Source: Cadophora sp. MPI-SDFR-AT-0126
Lineage: Eukaryota > Ascomycota > Leotiomycetes > Helotiales > Ploettnerulaceae
Reading direction: 5' to 3'
Assembly: GCA_020747065.1 (NCBI GenBank)
Contig: JAGMVK010000021.1
Location: 310,001-374,000, forward strand
Length of the DNA stretch: 64,000 nt
The notes below the pieces were generated by a model that had not been told where the DNA came from, did not search any database, and saw nothing but the letters and a program-made list of their open reading frames with translations. A program made the translations under genes and the position numbers. Of the stretch, positions 1 through 11,696 are shown in pieces. Numbering within the stretch: position 1 is the stretch's first letter; every line of letters starts with the position of its first letter.

Positions 1-1616
1 CTGGGTCTTCTCGCAGAGACATGAGGGTCTTGCCATAGCTCGAATTGACGCCGGTGGAGGTAACCAGGAAAGTGCCCACACCTTCTGTAACTTGGGCGCC
101 AGAGAGAATGAAAGGATCAAGCTTTCGGAGGCTATCGTGGTTCTCAATGGCAGCGTAGACCTGGTCGGCTGGCTGCTTGCGGATCAAATCGGATTCTCCA
201 GTTGTCTGAGATTCATCACATTTAACATTGTGACCATCGATGAATATGCCATCCACAGGAATCATATCGCCAGGTTCTAATAGCATTACATCTCCAACGA
301 GGACGTCAAAAACGGATATTTCGATAGTTTTGCCAGATCTGATGACGTTGACATCACGATCCTGTTTCTTCTTGTTGAGCTTGACGAATTGTCGTTCCTT
401 CTGATAATCGTTCAAAGAGCCGACTACCACCACGATGACAATAGCAACAATAATAGCAACTCCCTCGACCCATTCGATTTTAGGATGCGTGGCATCATGC
501 TTCGTACCAAATGTTTGATAGATACCAACAGCTAGAGAAATACCAGCGGCAATGGAAAGCAAAATGAGAACCTTGTCGTTGTACGTGATCCACATGAGCT
601 GCAGCAAACTCTTGCCCTTCTTCACGGGCAAGCGATTGTCCTTGAAAATACGTTTCCGGTCGAAAAATGCATCCTCGGCCGATGGTGGTCTAGTAGGCGA
701 ATCTCTCGATTGCTTCGAATCTACTCTGGTAATTGGGGTCTTGGAGTCGTCGCCGTTGATTTTCGTCGGTTCTTTTCTCGCAGCAGCTTTTGCTTCCTGA
801 AACGATATCGTTCCGTCCAGGTCGCCCTCGTCGATGCTTAATCCTGCCTTGCGGTCTGTTCTGAGACCCTTCTCCAATCCAGCCAAACCACCCAAAGCAT
901 AGAATGCCGCCAGACTCTTGGGGTTGATGAGCTTGTTCAATTGTCCCTGGGAAAAAGCAAAGTTGCTCTCGTCGGTCACGAAATCCTCCTCATGTCCTGG
1001 GTCTGGCGTCAAGGCTTCCGGATCGTTCATTACATCGTCGTTTCCAGGTGGCTTTCCAAATGCTCGGTCCTTGTCCGCCTGCGTACTGTTTGCGAAGGTC
1101 TCTCCGCTATAATTCGTGCTTGGATGATTTCCTTCGTCGGACTCAATAGAATTTTGTCTTGATCTCAATCCTGGTACGGCAAGAAACCCCCCAGCTGCCT
1201 TGTCGCCCCCTCTTGATGTTGGTGAAGATACATTATGTGGAGAAGTTGGTCTGCTGTCGCGGCTTTCGAAGGAGGTCGAGGCTCGAAGTTCTGGTACTGA
1301 TATCCGACTTGCGGTGCTATTTTGACTGGAATGCTGCGGTCGTGAAGGATGGCTCCCAGTATCGAGAGGGCTCGTTGGCTCACCCTGCAGTGTTGATGGC
1401 GAGTTAGGCATGGCTTTCAAAGCAACTGCATCACTGTCCATAGACTGAGGAGGGCTGATATTACTAACAGCTGAAGTGTCAATGGTTATGGTCGGCCTGC
1501 AACACACGATATCAGCGAGGTGGAACGACCATCTGTTTATCATCTGAGGAAGCTTACGCTCTCTGTCTTCGACCACCTGATCCCGGCTCGGGCGAGACGC
1601 CCTTGGAATCTGCCAT
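1..1616 (-). CDS. P-type Ca2+-transporting ATPase, N-terminal part (partial at window edge)
   Basis: The first about 518 residues of a calcium pump that would move Ca2+ out of the cytosol into the vacuole or out of the cell (PMCA/PMC1-like). Exons read 1616-1558 and 1496-1, joined by a 61-nt GTAAGC...GCAG intron in frame. The N-terminal 200 residues or so are Ser/Pro-rich and probably disordered. Two membrane segments follow (around 'VLILLSIAAGISLAVGI' and 'VAIIVAIVIVVVVGSL'), then the actuator-domain motifs PGDMIPVDG and DESQTTGESD. The reading frame is still open at base 1, with 'VTSTGVNSSYGKTLMSL', a typical PMCA stretch before the third membrane helix. The phosphorylation DKTG motif and C-terminus lie outside the window. 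The start ATG is the first in-frame one after upstream stops. The family is certain; plasma-membrane versus vacuolar location is not decidable here. Confidence 0.93.
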
Positions 1617-4600
1617 GATTCAGGATCTTGTATGTTATTGGTTTCGAAAGGTTTAGGATATCTCTTCGGCACAGAAAGCCTACGGCGCGGACCCTGTCAG
1701 GTGTCTGGATGAGATGTAGGGCTGCAAAATCGTCGGCATCTGAGGAGTGTTGTATTGGATGGTAAGAGTCCAAAGCTGCTTGAAGAAGATATAAGTATAT
1801 TGCTTTTGCAATTGAAGAAAGGATGTGTTGACAAAGGGCAGGAGCGGTTCGTGAATGCAAAGTGTAATGTTATGAGCCAAGCCACTGTCTGCGGCAGAAT
1901 CGTTGGAAAGCTCTTGGCCGGTTGCCCATTCACAGACAGGAATGTTTGTCTCCGCATCAGTGTGCGACAAGAAACATAGCTGTGGCCCAAGGAATAGACG
2001 ATTTGACAGCGGGAGAAGTTCTTCGGAATCTCACCTGTCTTTCTGCGCATCAAACAGCCGCCCTGGGAAACCCTGTGGTTTGTCTTGCGGGGAACGAAAA
2101 GGTCGGAGGATTTCGAGTTACAAGTTTGCTGAGATCGAGCGTTAACTTCAATGCAGCTTCAGCGACATTCCATTGGGAGAGCTGCCTCTTTGGAGCGTCG
2201 CAGGATCGGGAACGACAAATGGGGCTGGTTCGAGGATAGGTAGAAAGAAGGCGAATGCTCAAATCATGAAAAGATAAAACCAAGGCAAGCCTCGAGCAGA
2301 GAAAGACACCGTGCCTGTTCTTCGGAGATGGGCCTCATTCGACGATGACTTGGTACTACGGAAGCAGAAGGGTAAGACCATGGCCCTTGTCGATAGAGTG
2401 CAGATTCGCAGGTAGGGAGGAGCGGAAGGGATGATGGTAGCGCGAAGAGGGAGGCTGTGCTGGGAGACGTGCACGCATGGGATCCAACTTTTTTTTTTGT
2501 TGTTGCAGCGCCTATGGGCACGCCACGCAAATCAGGGCCTCAAACACAGTACTTGCGCCGGCCAAGTGCTGGGCGGGCGTGGGGATATCATTCCTTGTTA
2601 TATTTATTTATTTGTTTATTTTTGTTAGTTTGTATTTATTTGATGTTTGATGTTTGGTAACTTTTAGCAATCATACTACAATGCTACGCTCCAATGTCAA
2701 TGTTGACGCTGACGGATCTGATCAAGCATGCAAGATATGATATAAATGGCCTTACCGCAAATAGCTTCGTGCCCGCTGCCGGGATCTGAGCTGGGCTAGG
2801 TTGGGTTGGGCAACAGACCGGGGCACCACATCGTTTGCTCTGCTCATATCCGCCAGGCTCCACTGAAGTTCGTGAACTGGACTTCTCCCACCGGGCAAGG
2901 CAAGCAAAGCACCAAGCTTGACCGACTCTTCACAAGATCCAACCAATTCAACTCCATTAAATGGATGCATATCAAAAAGTCTAGATCTTCTCTAACGACT
3001 CGTGTATCGTTGCGTTGGTACAGAGCTTTTCGAAGAGACAAGAGTTGTTGCAACTTGCAAACAAGTAGTAGAGAACAGAACATACAGTTTGCAGATCTCG
3101 CCCCTTTTAACTATGATATCTGTTACGTTTTGCCCTCCTACACTCCCCAATCCTCTTCACTTTTCTCGCATCGGGCAACAACAAGTCGGTCTCACATAAT
3201 CTTTTCCCAGCTGCACTTACGTGTCAGTCATTTTACTTTGCAGTTATCGTGCGTCTATTCTGAGGGCATGGAGTTGTAGGAGCCAACAACTTGAAGCCGG
3301 GTAAGTCCCATGAAATATCGGGTAGCATCTGATTCATGTCCATACGAACCTGCCGGTCTTGCATACATTGTCGGCCAATCACAGACGACAAGATTTCAAT
3401 CGAGCGAGATGCCTCACCACTCGCCCTCCACTCGAATCAACAACCTCAAAACGATACTTGTGTAATCATCAAGCAGGTTCTCAAGAAAGCCAAGACCGAA
3501 ATGGTGCCAGTAACCCACCACTCACGGGCATGGAGTACTGTCAATTCGCAATCAGAGACTCGAATTCCTTGATATCACGATACTTTCCACTTTTTGTGGC
3601 GATTGAGTCGCGGCCAACATCCGTGAAGATCTACATGCGACCACATGCTCGACCAGACAGACCACAATCAGGACCATGAGCATAACCACCCTGCATATTC
3701 CAAGGCTAAAACCGGCATATGGTTCGTCCTATGGCTGGCTATTCACACAAGTATCTCACAAGGCGGACAGACGAGGCGACCAGCCTCAGCTAAACCGGAC
3801 CCAAGAAATCAAATCATAGGCAATCAATTGTTCCCATCGAGTCACTTCCACGAGGCTGAGCCTGCAGTTTGCCGTCAGATCTTCCCCTTCCAGAAAGCTT
3901 CAGCCAGCCTCCCGAGACACAACATGATATCAACATCGTCACATCTAGATTACGGCATCATCTCCTTCCTCACCTGTCAAACCTCAAAAGTCTCCTTCTT
4001 CTACACTCATCAACACAAGTCCTTGGCATCTCTTGGCATCATATCCGCAATGCCATTATTGTACGCGCGGGACTTAGAGGAAGAGGGACATCCCTCCCAA
4101 TAATCCAGCGGAAATCACCCATTCCGTCCACTCCACCAGAAAATATATCCCCGCCAAGGGAAAACCCCTTATTCCAACCCACAGAAAAACGGAGAAGCTC
4201 CGACTTCCAAGCGGACCTTGGCATCCAAGCACGCGACTCAATTTCAGCTCTTGAGAATTAACTCCAAGCATACTCAATTGAAACATAACGAGAGATGTGA
4301 AGAAGACCTAAACATGCACAAATCTTCGATCTACACTTCTCATCCTATGCTCATCCTATCACATCTCAAAACACGAAACATCTGATTATCCCGTGTTTCT
4401 GTTTCAGCCCTTGGCTGTTCGAGCGCGAGCAAGCCCGTCCAGGCCCGCCATTTCTCCACTCTTTATCGAAATCAAATCTCGAAATCCACCCTCCCGATTC
4501 AGTCTAGCTTTACATCGCCAATAAGCGAGCAACAACAGGACAGGCCGCGGCGCTATCGGGATGGCAAAAGGGGGCTGAGTTCTCTCAACATTCCACGACT

Positions 4601-6932
4601 TTGTTGTTTGGGATTCGTCACTTCGTAACCAACCTTTTCTGTAATTGTACTTTCGTACGATAGGTGGGATGAGAGATCTGGTGAGACCGGACCTTGCATC
4701 TTCTCTCGAAGGGTTGTTCCTGAAATATGTGGAATCAATTCTGAGCTCGCTAAAACGACATAAACACAGCCAGTCGGGAAGATCGTATCTAAAGTTCAAA
4801 TTGAGGCTGTGTTATTTTGTCTGCTCATCTAAGGAGGGTAGATGCTCGCTCTCTTTGTTGCTTTCGCCATCAGTGCGACTTCGTCCGGTCCAGACACAGG
4901 AGTAAAAAGGCACGTGTCAAGGTAGTATCTGAGGTATGGCCCATCTGACACTGGGACGAACTGAAATGATGCTCGCTAGGACATTGATTCATTGAGAACT
5001 CAGAAGACCATACGATCAGAGGAGATCCTGCAGGATATTATGAAACATTGTCAGACCCAACAGCACCCTATTTTAAATCAACCCCTTCCCTCAAGTGTCA
5101 ATGAATCGAGTCATCATTGATATACTGACGAAGGCACCAAGAGGAAACTATAACTCAAATCTCCATCCCAGTTGCTGCTGATCCCCTCTCCTAGCTCTCC
5201 ATTGGTACCCCTTCCTTCTCCGGCTCTACGTTCCCCAGGTAATAAATTCCAATCCGAAAGAACAAGACCAGCGATGCAGCATGCAGGCATAAGATCGGAA
5301 GGAATCCTCGAGTTTACTTCCTTTGGTGCTTCGCTAGTACGAAAGAGCCGCTATCCTACGAGACCATCAATATTCGATTCCATGACGACTATCGCGAGCC
5401 CAATGTTGCTATGCTAAGGTGTCCGACGGTGACTGCTCAGCCATGCATCGTTCTGGCCTTGGGGAAGCGCGTTGCCTTCCTACGATCGGACGCAAAAGCC
5501 ATGAGGTATGGAAACACAATGGCCCCGTAGCTCGATACCGGGGACAGAGCATTCGCCCCTAGTAGTTCTGAAGCCGAGTGTCTTCATGATGCTCAGCGAA
5601 TATAGTTGCAAGCCGCCTTTTGGCGCAATAGAGAGGATAATGATGAAGAAATGACACCAGAGGCGGTAGTCGACGAGTGTTTCAATGATTTGTGCGGGTT
5701 TGAGATTTGTTACATCGATTTATTTATGGGGATCATCGAACGCGTGTGGGGGACATGGCGGTCTCTATCGTTGAAAACATCGACACATCGGACTGGAACA
5801 AAACCCATGGTTTTAGGTGGCCCATATGGAAGGAAGAGCAAAATACCAGACCAACCAGAACTGTGAAGAGGCCATAAATTGATATGTTGTCAGCTTCGAG
5901 CACTGGCCATGGGGACATCGGAGGCACTCACTGATAAATACGGACTGCTTGGTATTGAGAACAACAGATTTATGGTCATTTATGCGCTGCTTTGGCAATG
6001 TACCTTTACAATCCGATGGATTGATTGGACCGAAGGAGAGGTCTTTTCTCCTTTTCTTGGGTCAGAACACCTTGCTGAATCCACGACTTTATTCACATAC
6101 CATTTTCTCGCTTAAAAACGCCTGACATAGCAGATCTCTGCTATGTTACACTTTTTGCGATTCAACATCCTGTCCTGGCTTTAGGCACATTGGGCTGCAG
6201 TGTCGTCAAAAGTTGCCAGAGTATCATTGGTAAGGATATTTCCAAAACATTCCTGCCTAAACTCAATCAAAATTAGGCGCATTGATCCATAATCGCAACA
6301 AGCGGATGAAAGATTTGGCTTCTTCGCATGTTATCTTTCGAGTGCTTCTTGGAGGTTTGGCATCTATCTACACACGGATTCACCACAAAAAAAGTCACCT
6401 AGAATGGAGGAAACAAGGGCCAGTTCGTGGCACTGATAGCCGCTCACTGACCTAGCTCTGTCGCATACTCATTCCAACGAGAGGGACCTTCACGCCAATC
6501 AACAAGAACAAAGCCACATAGCGATCAATTCTTATTTTCACCTTTCTCAGCCCTCCAAGCTACGAAATTCACCACGGGGCTTACTACCGTGGGCCCGCCG
6601 CCCAATTACCAGAGCAGAAGTAATACTAGGATACACAGAAGTTGCGGTATGACCTGGCCCAAGAGTTTAAAGTTGTGATGTGCATCGCTTGGCGCGTCAA
6701 AAGCATCATCTCCCAAGACCCCAGCTTACGAGCCGGGCTCGGCTATGGATGGACTGTTGACGATCTCTTCAGTTATATTCGTCCCCACCGGGAACTCTTA
6801 ATGCTTAAACATAGATTCCTGCCTCTCTCATTGAAATTCTAAAATTTCATATTAACCACTTCAAAACACAGCACTACGTTACAGCAGTATTTCCCTTTGA
6901 GAGTGGCTTACGTCACGTACACATTCAACACA
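1617..6932. other. Gene-poor stretch of 5.3 kb, no supported gene
   Basis: This holds the 5' region of the Ca2+-ATPase and the promoter of the small secreted-protein gene. Several open frames of 60-157 codons exist on both strands, but none has a recognisable motif or good continuity through plausible introns, and many lack an ATG. There is a T tract near 2489-2498, a T-rich stretch at 2590-2660 and a pyrimidine/CA-rich plus strand at about 3330-4260. I see no transposon ends, no tRNA and no clear repeat. Confidence 0.5.
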
Positions 6933-7435
6933 ATGCATTTCTCAATTCCCGTGATTCTCCTTTCAATCACCACATCCCTTACGCTAGCAACGACTGTTCC
7001 AGCCGACATTAAACAGATCGACTGCTCACAGTGCGTCTCCCTTGAACCCTTTCATCATCTCACCACTTCACTCATACCTCAATCTTCATCCCCATAAACA
7101 AGAGCCGAGACCGACAACCAAAAAGAACAAAAAACTAACAGCCAACCTTCCCCGACAGATACGACGAGATGTTTCCAGGCCCCGTTTATACCGGTCCCTG
7201 CGAGTACGAGAACTGCGGTGCTAGAGGGCAGAATTGCAGGGAGACGGGGTGGTCGGGCTGTGTTATTGGTCCTGCGTGAGTTCCTTCCTCTCTTTGCTTC
7301 TCGTTGTTTTGCAAGGGAGTCTGGTAGGATATTACAGGGACAGAATATGATATGAGAGTATATACTGATGCGGACTTCCTCTGGTATGTTAGATTTGGAT
7401 GCCCGCCGAAATTCTGCGCTTGTACCAACTATTAG
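6933..7435 (+). CDS. Small secreted cysteine-rich protein (85 aa, effector-candidate type)
   Basis: Not recognised by family. Three exons, 6933-7030, 7159-7275 and 7393-7435, join in frame across introns of 128 nt (GTGCGT...GACAG) and 117 nt (GTGAGT...GTTAG). The product is 85 residues. Residues 1-19 form a clean signal peptide (hydrophobic core IPVILLSITTSLTLA). The mature part holds eight cysteines, in the segments DCSQ, GPCEYENC, GQNC, SGC, FGC and KFCAC, so four disulfides are possible. It is rich in Gly, Tyr and Pro and ends CACTNY. An in-frame ATG 36 nt upstream (6897) would add twelve residues before the hydrophobic core, so the 6933 start was preferred. Secretion is inferred from the signal peptide. 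Plant- or host-directed activity is only a possibility suggested by size and cysteine content; an apoplastic antimicrobial or structural role is equally open. None of the three exons exceeds 40 codons, so simple ORF calling misses the gene. Confidence 0.72.
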
Positions 7436-8329
7436 GTGGGGAGGGTTCGGAAGTGGTGATGAGTTTTCAGGAGGTGTACTAGGAAAGGATGTCAGGAAAG
7501 CATAGATTAATGATTCGGGATCATGACTGTATCATCCCACATGATGGTAAATGTCTGTGTCGCCCGGATTTCAAAATTTTGATCAAGATCCTTTGAGGAA
7601 GTGGGTGTGCGTATGATAACAAAACACACATGCTATATGAACATCAACGGGAACCGGGGGATATATCTCTGCCTTTATTAGTATCTATCGAAAGACACCG
7701 TCATTTCTCTTAGAGTCATCACGGTTCTTCTCATCGTTCCATTGCTCTCATTCAATGTAACTCCTCCCACTGATTCCAGTTCCATAACCTCGTCCCATCC
7801 GATATCATACCGAGTTGAACCTCAGCTCAAATTCATTAAAAGGAAACACATCAACGGCGCGCATCAATAATGGACTCAAGAAAGAAACTAATCTAACATA
7901 GTGGTTGCAAAGATGTCTGCTGTACGATCTGGTCCCGTTCTGTTAAATCAGGCACTCAGGATCAAGAATCGTTCTGAGAGAACAGACTCTAACAAAGACG
8001 GAATGCATCGTTGAAATGAAATTATTGTCAGAATGTGAGATTCTCAGATTAGCATTCTGTGTTCTGTTCTGTCGTTGTGTGACAAGAATTATGCACTGAG
8101 AGCCATTCTTCGAGAAGATGATTGTGACATAGAATGAATAGAAATATGCGTTTCTGAAAAGAAAAAAGAAAGGCAATTTGAGATCCTCTGAAGACTAGTC
8201 TTTCTGTATCCAGTTCTGTCGTGACAAGAAGCAAGGTGGAGTCGAGGACTGTCTTCAGATAAACGAACTCTGACAATGAATGAATGTATCGCGGAGACGA
8301 TCGTAAAATGGAAAGTTGAGGTGCTCAGA
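7436..8329. other. Convergent 3' region between the small secreted-protein gene and the disordered membrane-protein gene
   Basis: No gene is supported. The right half, from about 7966, is occupied by a diverged tandem repeat listed separately; the left half shows nothing notable. Confidence 0.6.
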
Positions 8330-8345
8330 CTAGTCCTTGCGCGAG
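7966..8345. repeat. Three diverged tandem copies of a ~140-nt unit
   Basis: Three related segments recur with a period of about 140 nt. Landmarks are GAGATTCTCAGATTAG (8037), GAGATCCTCTGAAGACTAG (8180) and GAGGTGCTCAGACTAG (8318). They are preceded by similar blocks such as ACTCTAACAAAGACGGAATG (7986) and ACTCTGACAATGAATGAATG (8267). Copies 1 and 2 also share a TTCTGTCG(TTGT)GTGACAAGAA block (8067 and 8215). The third copy overlaps the last codons and stop of the upstream minus-strand gene, so the 3' end of that gene seems to have been duplicated downstream and then diverged. Alignment was done by eye. Confidence 0.5.
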
Positions 8346-11086
8346 AGAGGAGAAGGTGTAAGGCCATTGTTTGGTGTCTTGATTGGTGTTTGGCCAGGCG
8401 AGTCGACTGGAGATCCTCTGCTTGTCTTCATAGGTGTCTTACTGGGAGTATCATCGCCAACAATGAAGATGTCGCGCTCACGAAGGGGTGATTTTGGTGG
8501 GATTGCTGGCTCTGGGTCGCTTAAAAAAATTTTTATTAGTCTTGGTTCTGGTCGTGGCTGACAGTTTTCGGGTAAAGAAAAGGCAGGAGTGACTTACGAC
8601 TCAACACCAGCTTCCTTCAACTTGCCAATCTTCTCTCTGACAACTTCTCCCATCGAGCGACAGCGAGGTTGTTCCTTGACCTGGACATGTCCTCTTCCGT
8701 TCGTCAGGATATTTCCACCCTTGTTGTGATGACGATCCTCCCCTGCTCTCTCTTCAACCGCATGCTTAACGGAACCCTCGAGGTCAGAATTGCTCTCAAG
8801 AACAGCACACACACTTCGCGATCTTGGACGACCAACTCGCTCCTCTTCATCACTCTCACCCTCGATCTCAGAAACATATTCCCTAAGTCGCTCGGTAGCA
8901 GCGGATGGAGTGTTCAATTGATCTGGTGAGAGCTCACGACTAGTGCTGTGGCTTCGGCTGTGAGATTGGTCAAGACTTTGGCGGAGGGACCGGACACGCT
9001 CTTCGCTAGCCACACGGTGACCATGAATATACTCGGGGTGGTGCTGGGGTGGGAGAGAGGATTGCGATGCGGCGTGGACAATTCGAGTAAGAGATGAGAG
9101 CGGAGAAAGAACTTCCACTCGAGACTCGGTACCAGTGCGTGAACGATTGTGTGGCTCGGTTTTGAGATCATTCGAATCTGCAAAAGGGCCGGCTGAAGGA
9201 CTGAAAGCGACATAGTTGCTTGGATAGGGCTTTGTTGGATATTGTCGTTGCAGACCCTGATAAGAAGTAGGGGGGTGATCCTGATATGACGGGTACTCCG
9301 GGTGAATATTAACAAATGGTTGAGCATTTGGCGAGCTTTGAAGTGGCCAGCTGATGTCGGACCGAGTGGGTTTTGGTTTCTCGAATTCAACCTGTCTTCT
9401 CGAAACGCCGGCTCTTTGACCTTGACTATCATGAGGACGATTTGGACCAATGAAGTGCTGGCTCTCGGTCTTTTGTCGACGACTTGAACTAGTGAGCTGC
9501 TGGTTCTTCTGCTGTGGCTGAACCTTTCTCAGGGCGCTCTTGGATCGTTGCTCATCGTAGTTTCGAGCAAGATTCGAATCTTTGTGCAAACCGTAGGCAC
9601 CTCTTCTGACAGGCGTATCGCCAATGGTCTCCCAAGAAACCATCTTTTTCAACTCCCTAGGATGAGGATACATTGCTGGCCATAATGTATCGCTGGAACG
9701 GACACTACTCAGACTGTCTGCACGGGGCATTGAGCCTCTTGGTCTATGTCTCACTGTGCCTTGAGGGCTAGGAGCATTTCCGATCTCTCCATGTTCGCTT
9801 TCACGATCACCAGCAGCTTCCATCCTACCCATCTCAAGATCTCTCCCAACAACCCTGTCCAACAGGCCAACTTCGTCGAAGCCAAGACGCCTCAAGAAAG
9901 CTTGATCACCACCAAATGATCCTTTCTTTCTCATCCAGATAGTAAAAGCAACACCGATACCAACAACTATTACGATTATACTACCTGTGAGCCAGAAAAC
10001 TCTGCCGTTACCCATCTTCGCCTTGTTACCATTCATTCTCTCCTCGAGGACAACAGTAACAGCAGCAGTGGTAGACACGAGTCCACATTGGACCCACACA
10101 ACCGCAACCCAGAATGGTGTTGAAGTAAGAACTGCATGAGAGTGATAAACATCTTTTGCATCACGAGCATTATGTAACTCGGCTGCGAGGCGGACAGCTG
10201 ATGGCGAAGGGCGCAGGTGTGGCTCGCTTAGATTGGGTTGCAAGTTGTTGGCTTTCGCACGTTCGATAGCTAGAAGGGCATCTTGTCGATGGGCGGACTC
10301 TAGGGCAACTGCTTGTATCGCTAGAGAATTGACAGAATTGCTACCTTCTGGGTGCAGACTCAGTGAGATGCGTTCTCTAACTGCAGTAATGGAGTTCCAT
10401 CGATTGCTACCCAACGGCCCCATTCTACGCAGAGGTGATTTGGGCGGAGGCGTAGGGGCGATAGAACTATTGATGGATGGTGCCGGGCCCAGATAGTGGT
10501 TCCTAACGCCGGGTGTGGTGTATTGACTGTAGACTAGTGTGCCAGTCGATCTTGGAAGCGGCATCGATGGGCCACTACTGCGATCAGCGTGCCCATGATC
10601 TTGACCTCGAGCCGGTGATCTTGGATCGGCGAATGGGTTTCTGTCTGTTGTTGTAGATTTAGCACCACCATAATTACTGGAGATCAGGGTAGTTGTTCCA
10701 GTTCTGGACGATGAAGGAACCGTGCTTGCGGTGGACTTGGAACTGCTTGGCTTTGGATCTGCGGTGAGGAAATCACTTGCCGTTGCAGAGGTGAAGTCTC
10801 GAGTCGTAGTTCCATTCTGTGAATGGTTTCCTCGAGGAGTACTTCCTGAGATCGAAGAGAGCATTTTTGGTAGATGAGCTGTAGCAGGTGATGCTGAATT
10901 GCTGTTTGTCTCTTTCAAAGGATCCGCGAAAGGATTCTCAACAGACAGCTTAGGTGTGAGCTGGCGAGGGGTGACAGGCTGAGGACCCATTGTGCCGCTT
11001 GCTCGAGTGATGGAAAAGGACGGTGGAATTGGTGGGAGCGACTTATTCCTCTCTGGGTCAGCGAACGACGAGTTCGTTGATGCCAT
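8330..11086 (-). CDS. Large disordered protein with two transmembrane helices
   Basis: No family recognised. Exon 1 (11086-8598) ends at a GTAAGT donor. A 78-nt intron ending TTTTTTTAAG leads to exon 2 (8519-8330), which adds about 63 residues ending TPSPLSRKD; read without splicing, the frame would stop just past the donor. The product is about 892 residues. Most of it is Ser/Thr/Pro-rich and low-complexity, with repeated 'NPFADP' motifs near the N-terminus (about residues 50 and 150). The centre has two hydrophobic helices, around FWVAVVWVQCGLVSTTAAV and VFWLTGSIIVIVVGIGVAF, separated by a short charged loop, then basic KKG residues. The C-terminal third carries Arg/Ser-rich and acidic stretches and several SP/TP sites, suggesting phosphorylation. 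The start at 11086 (CAACAATGGC context) is preferred over an upstream in-frame ATG at 11182. It is probably an endomembrane or plasma-membrane protein with long cytosolic tails, which is inference. Confidence 0.7.
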
Positions 11087-11696
11087 TGTTGCTACGCGTT
11101 GTTGCGAAGAAACGGTGGCGTGGTCTCGAGGTTGGAGATCGTAAAGTTGACTCGAGGTTGTGGGAGTCAGGTAGAAGAACACGAGAAATCAATCGCTAGA
11201 TGGGACGCGCTAGGGGGACGAGTTCACTTTTGTTGGAATTGGTGAATGAATTCTTGTCCCTGCTCTGTAGCTGAGCAGTCTGCTTCCCGCTTCGCGACAA
11301 GTAAACAAGTAAATAAGAGCCATGCCAAGATCCAAGTAACAGTTCAGAAAGACAAACAACACCAATTGACCTGACAATAGGTCTTGGGAAGTAGGATTAA
11401 GAGAAGAGGTTTGCCCCACGATGAATTCTCAGGAACGTTGGTGTGAGAGAAATAAATGAGGTTGGTGGAATACCCAGCGTCAACGGTGAGCCGTATGTGA
11501 GTAACTTCAATGTGGCCACTTGTATCCAGTGCACATAGACACATACAGGACATAACCGCAAGTAAAAATCCAACCCAGGAAATCTATTCAGAGGAATGTT
11601 ACCTATCTAATTCCCATAGTAGAGGGGAAGGTACCCATCCATGCCCAATTCCAGACCAAACGCCGCCTATGCCACATTCAAAGATCGCTTCTCTTT
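11087..11696. other. Intergenic stretch upstream of the disordered membrane-protein gene
   Basis: It holds the 5' region of the minus-strand gene starting at 11086 and the 3' end of the ABC1-kinase gene. No coding signal is seen beyond short open frames. Confidence 0.6.

Noticed and set aside
2806..3279. Plus-strand frame of 157 codons in the left gene-poor stretch
   Set aside because: It begins with TTG, has no motif, and composition follows the local base bias; no plausible exon partners.
3645..4261. Two overlapping plus-strand frames (152 and 130 codons)
   Set aside because: Open because the strand is pyrimidine/CA-rich; no domain, and the two overlap in different frames with no way to choose.
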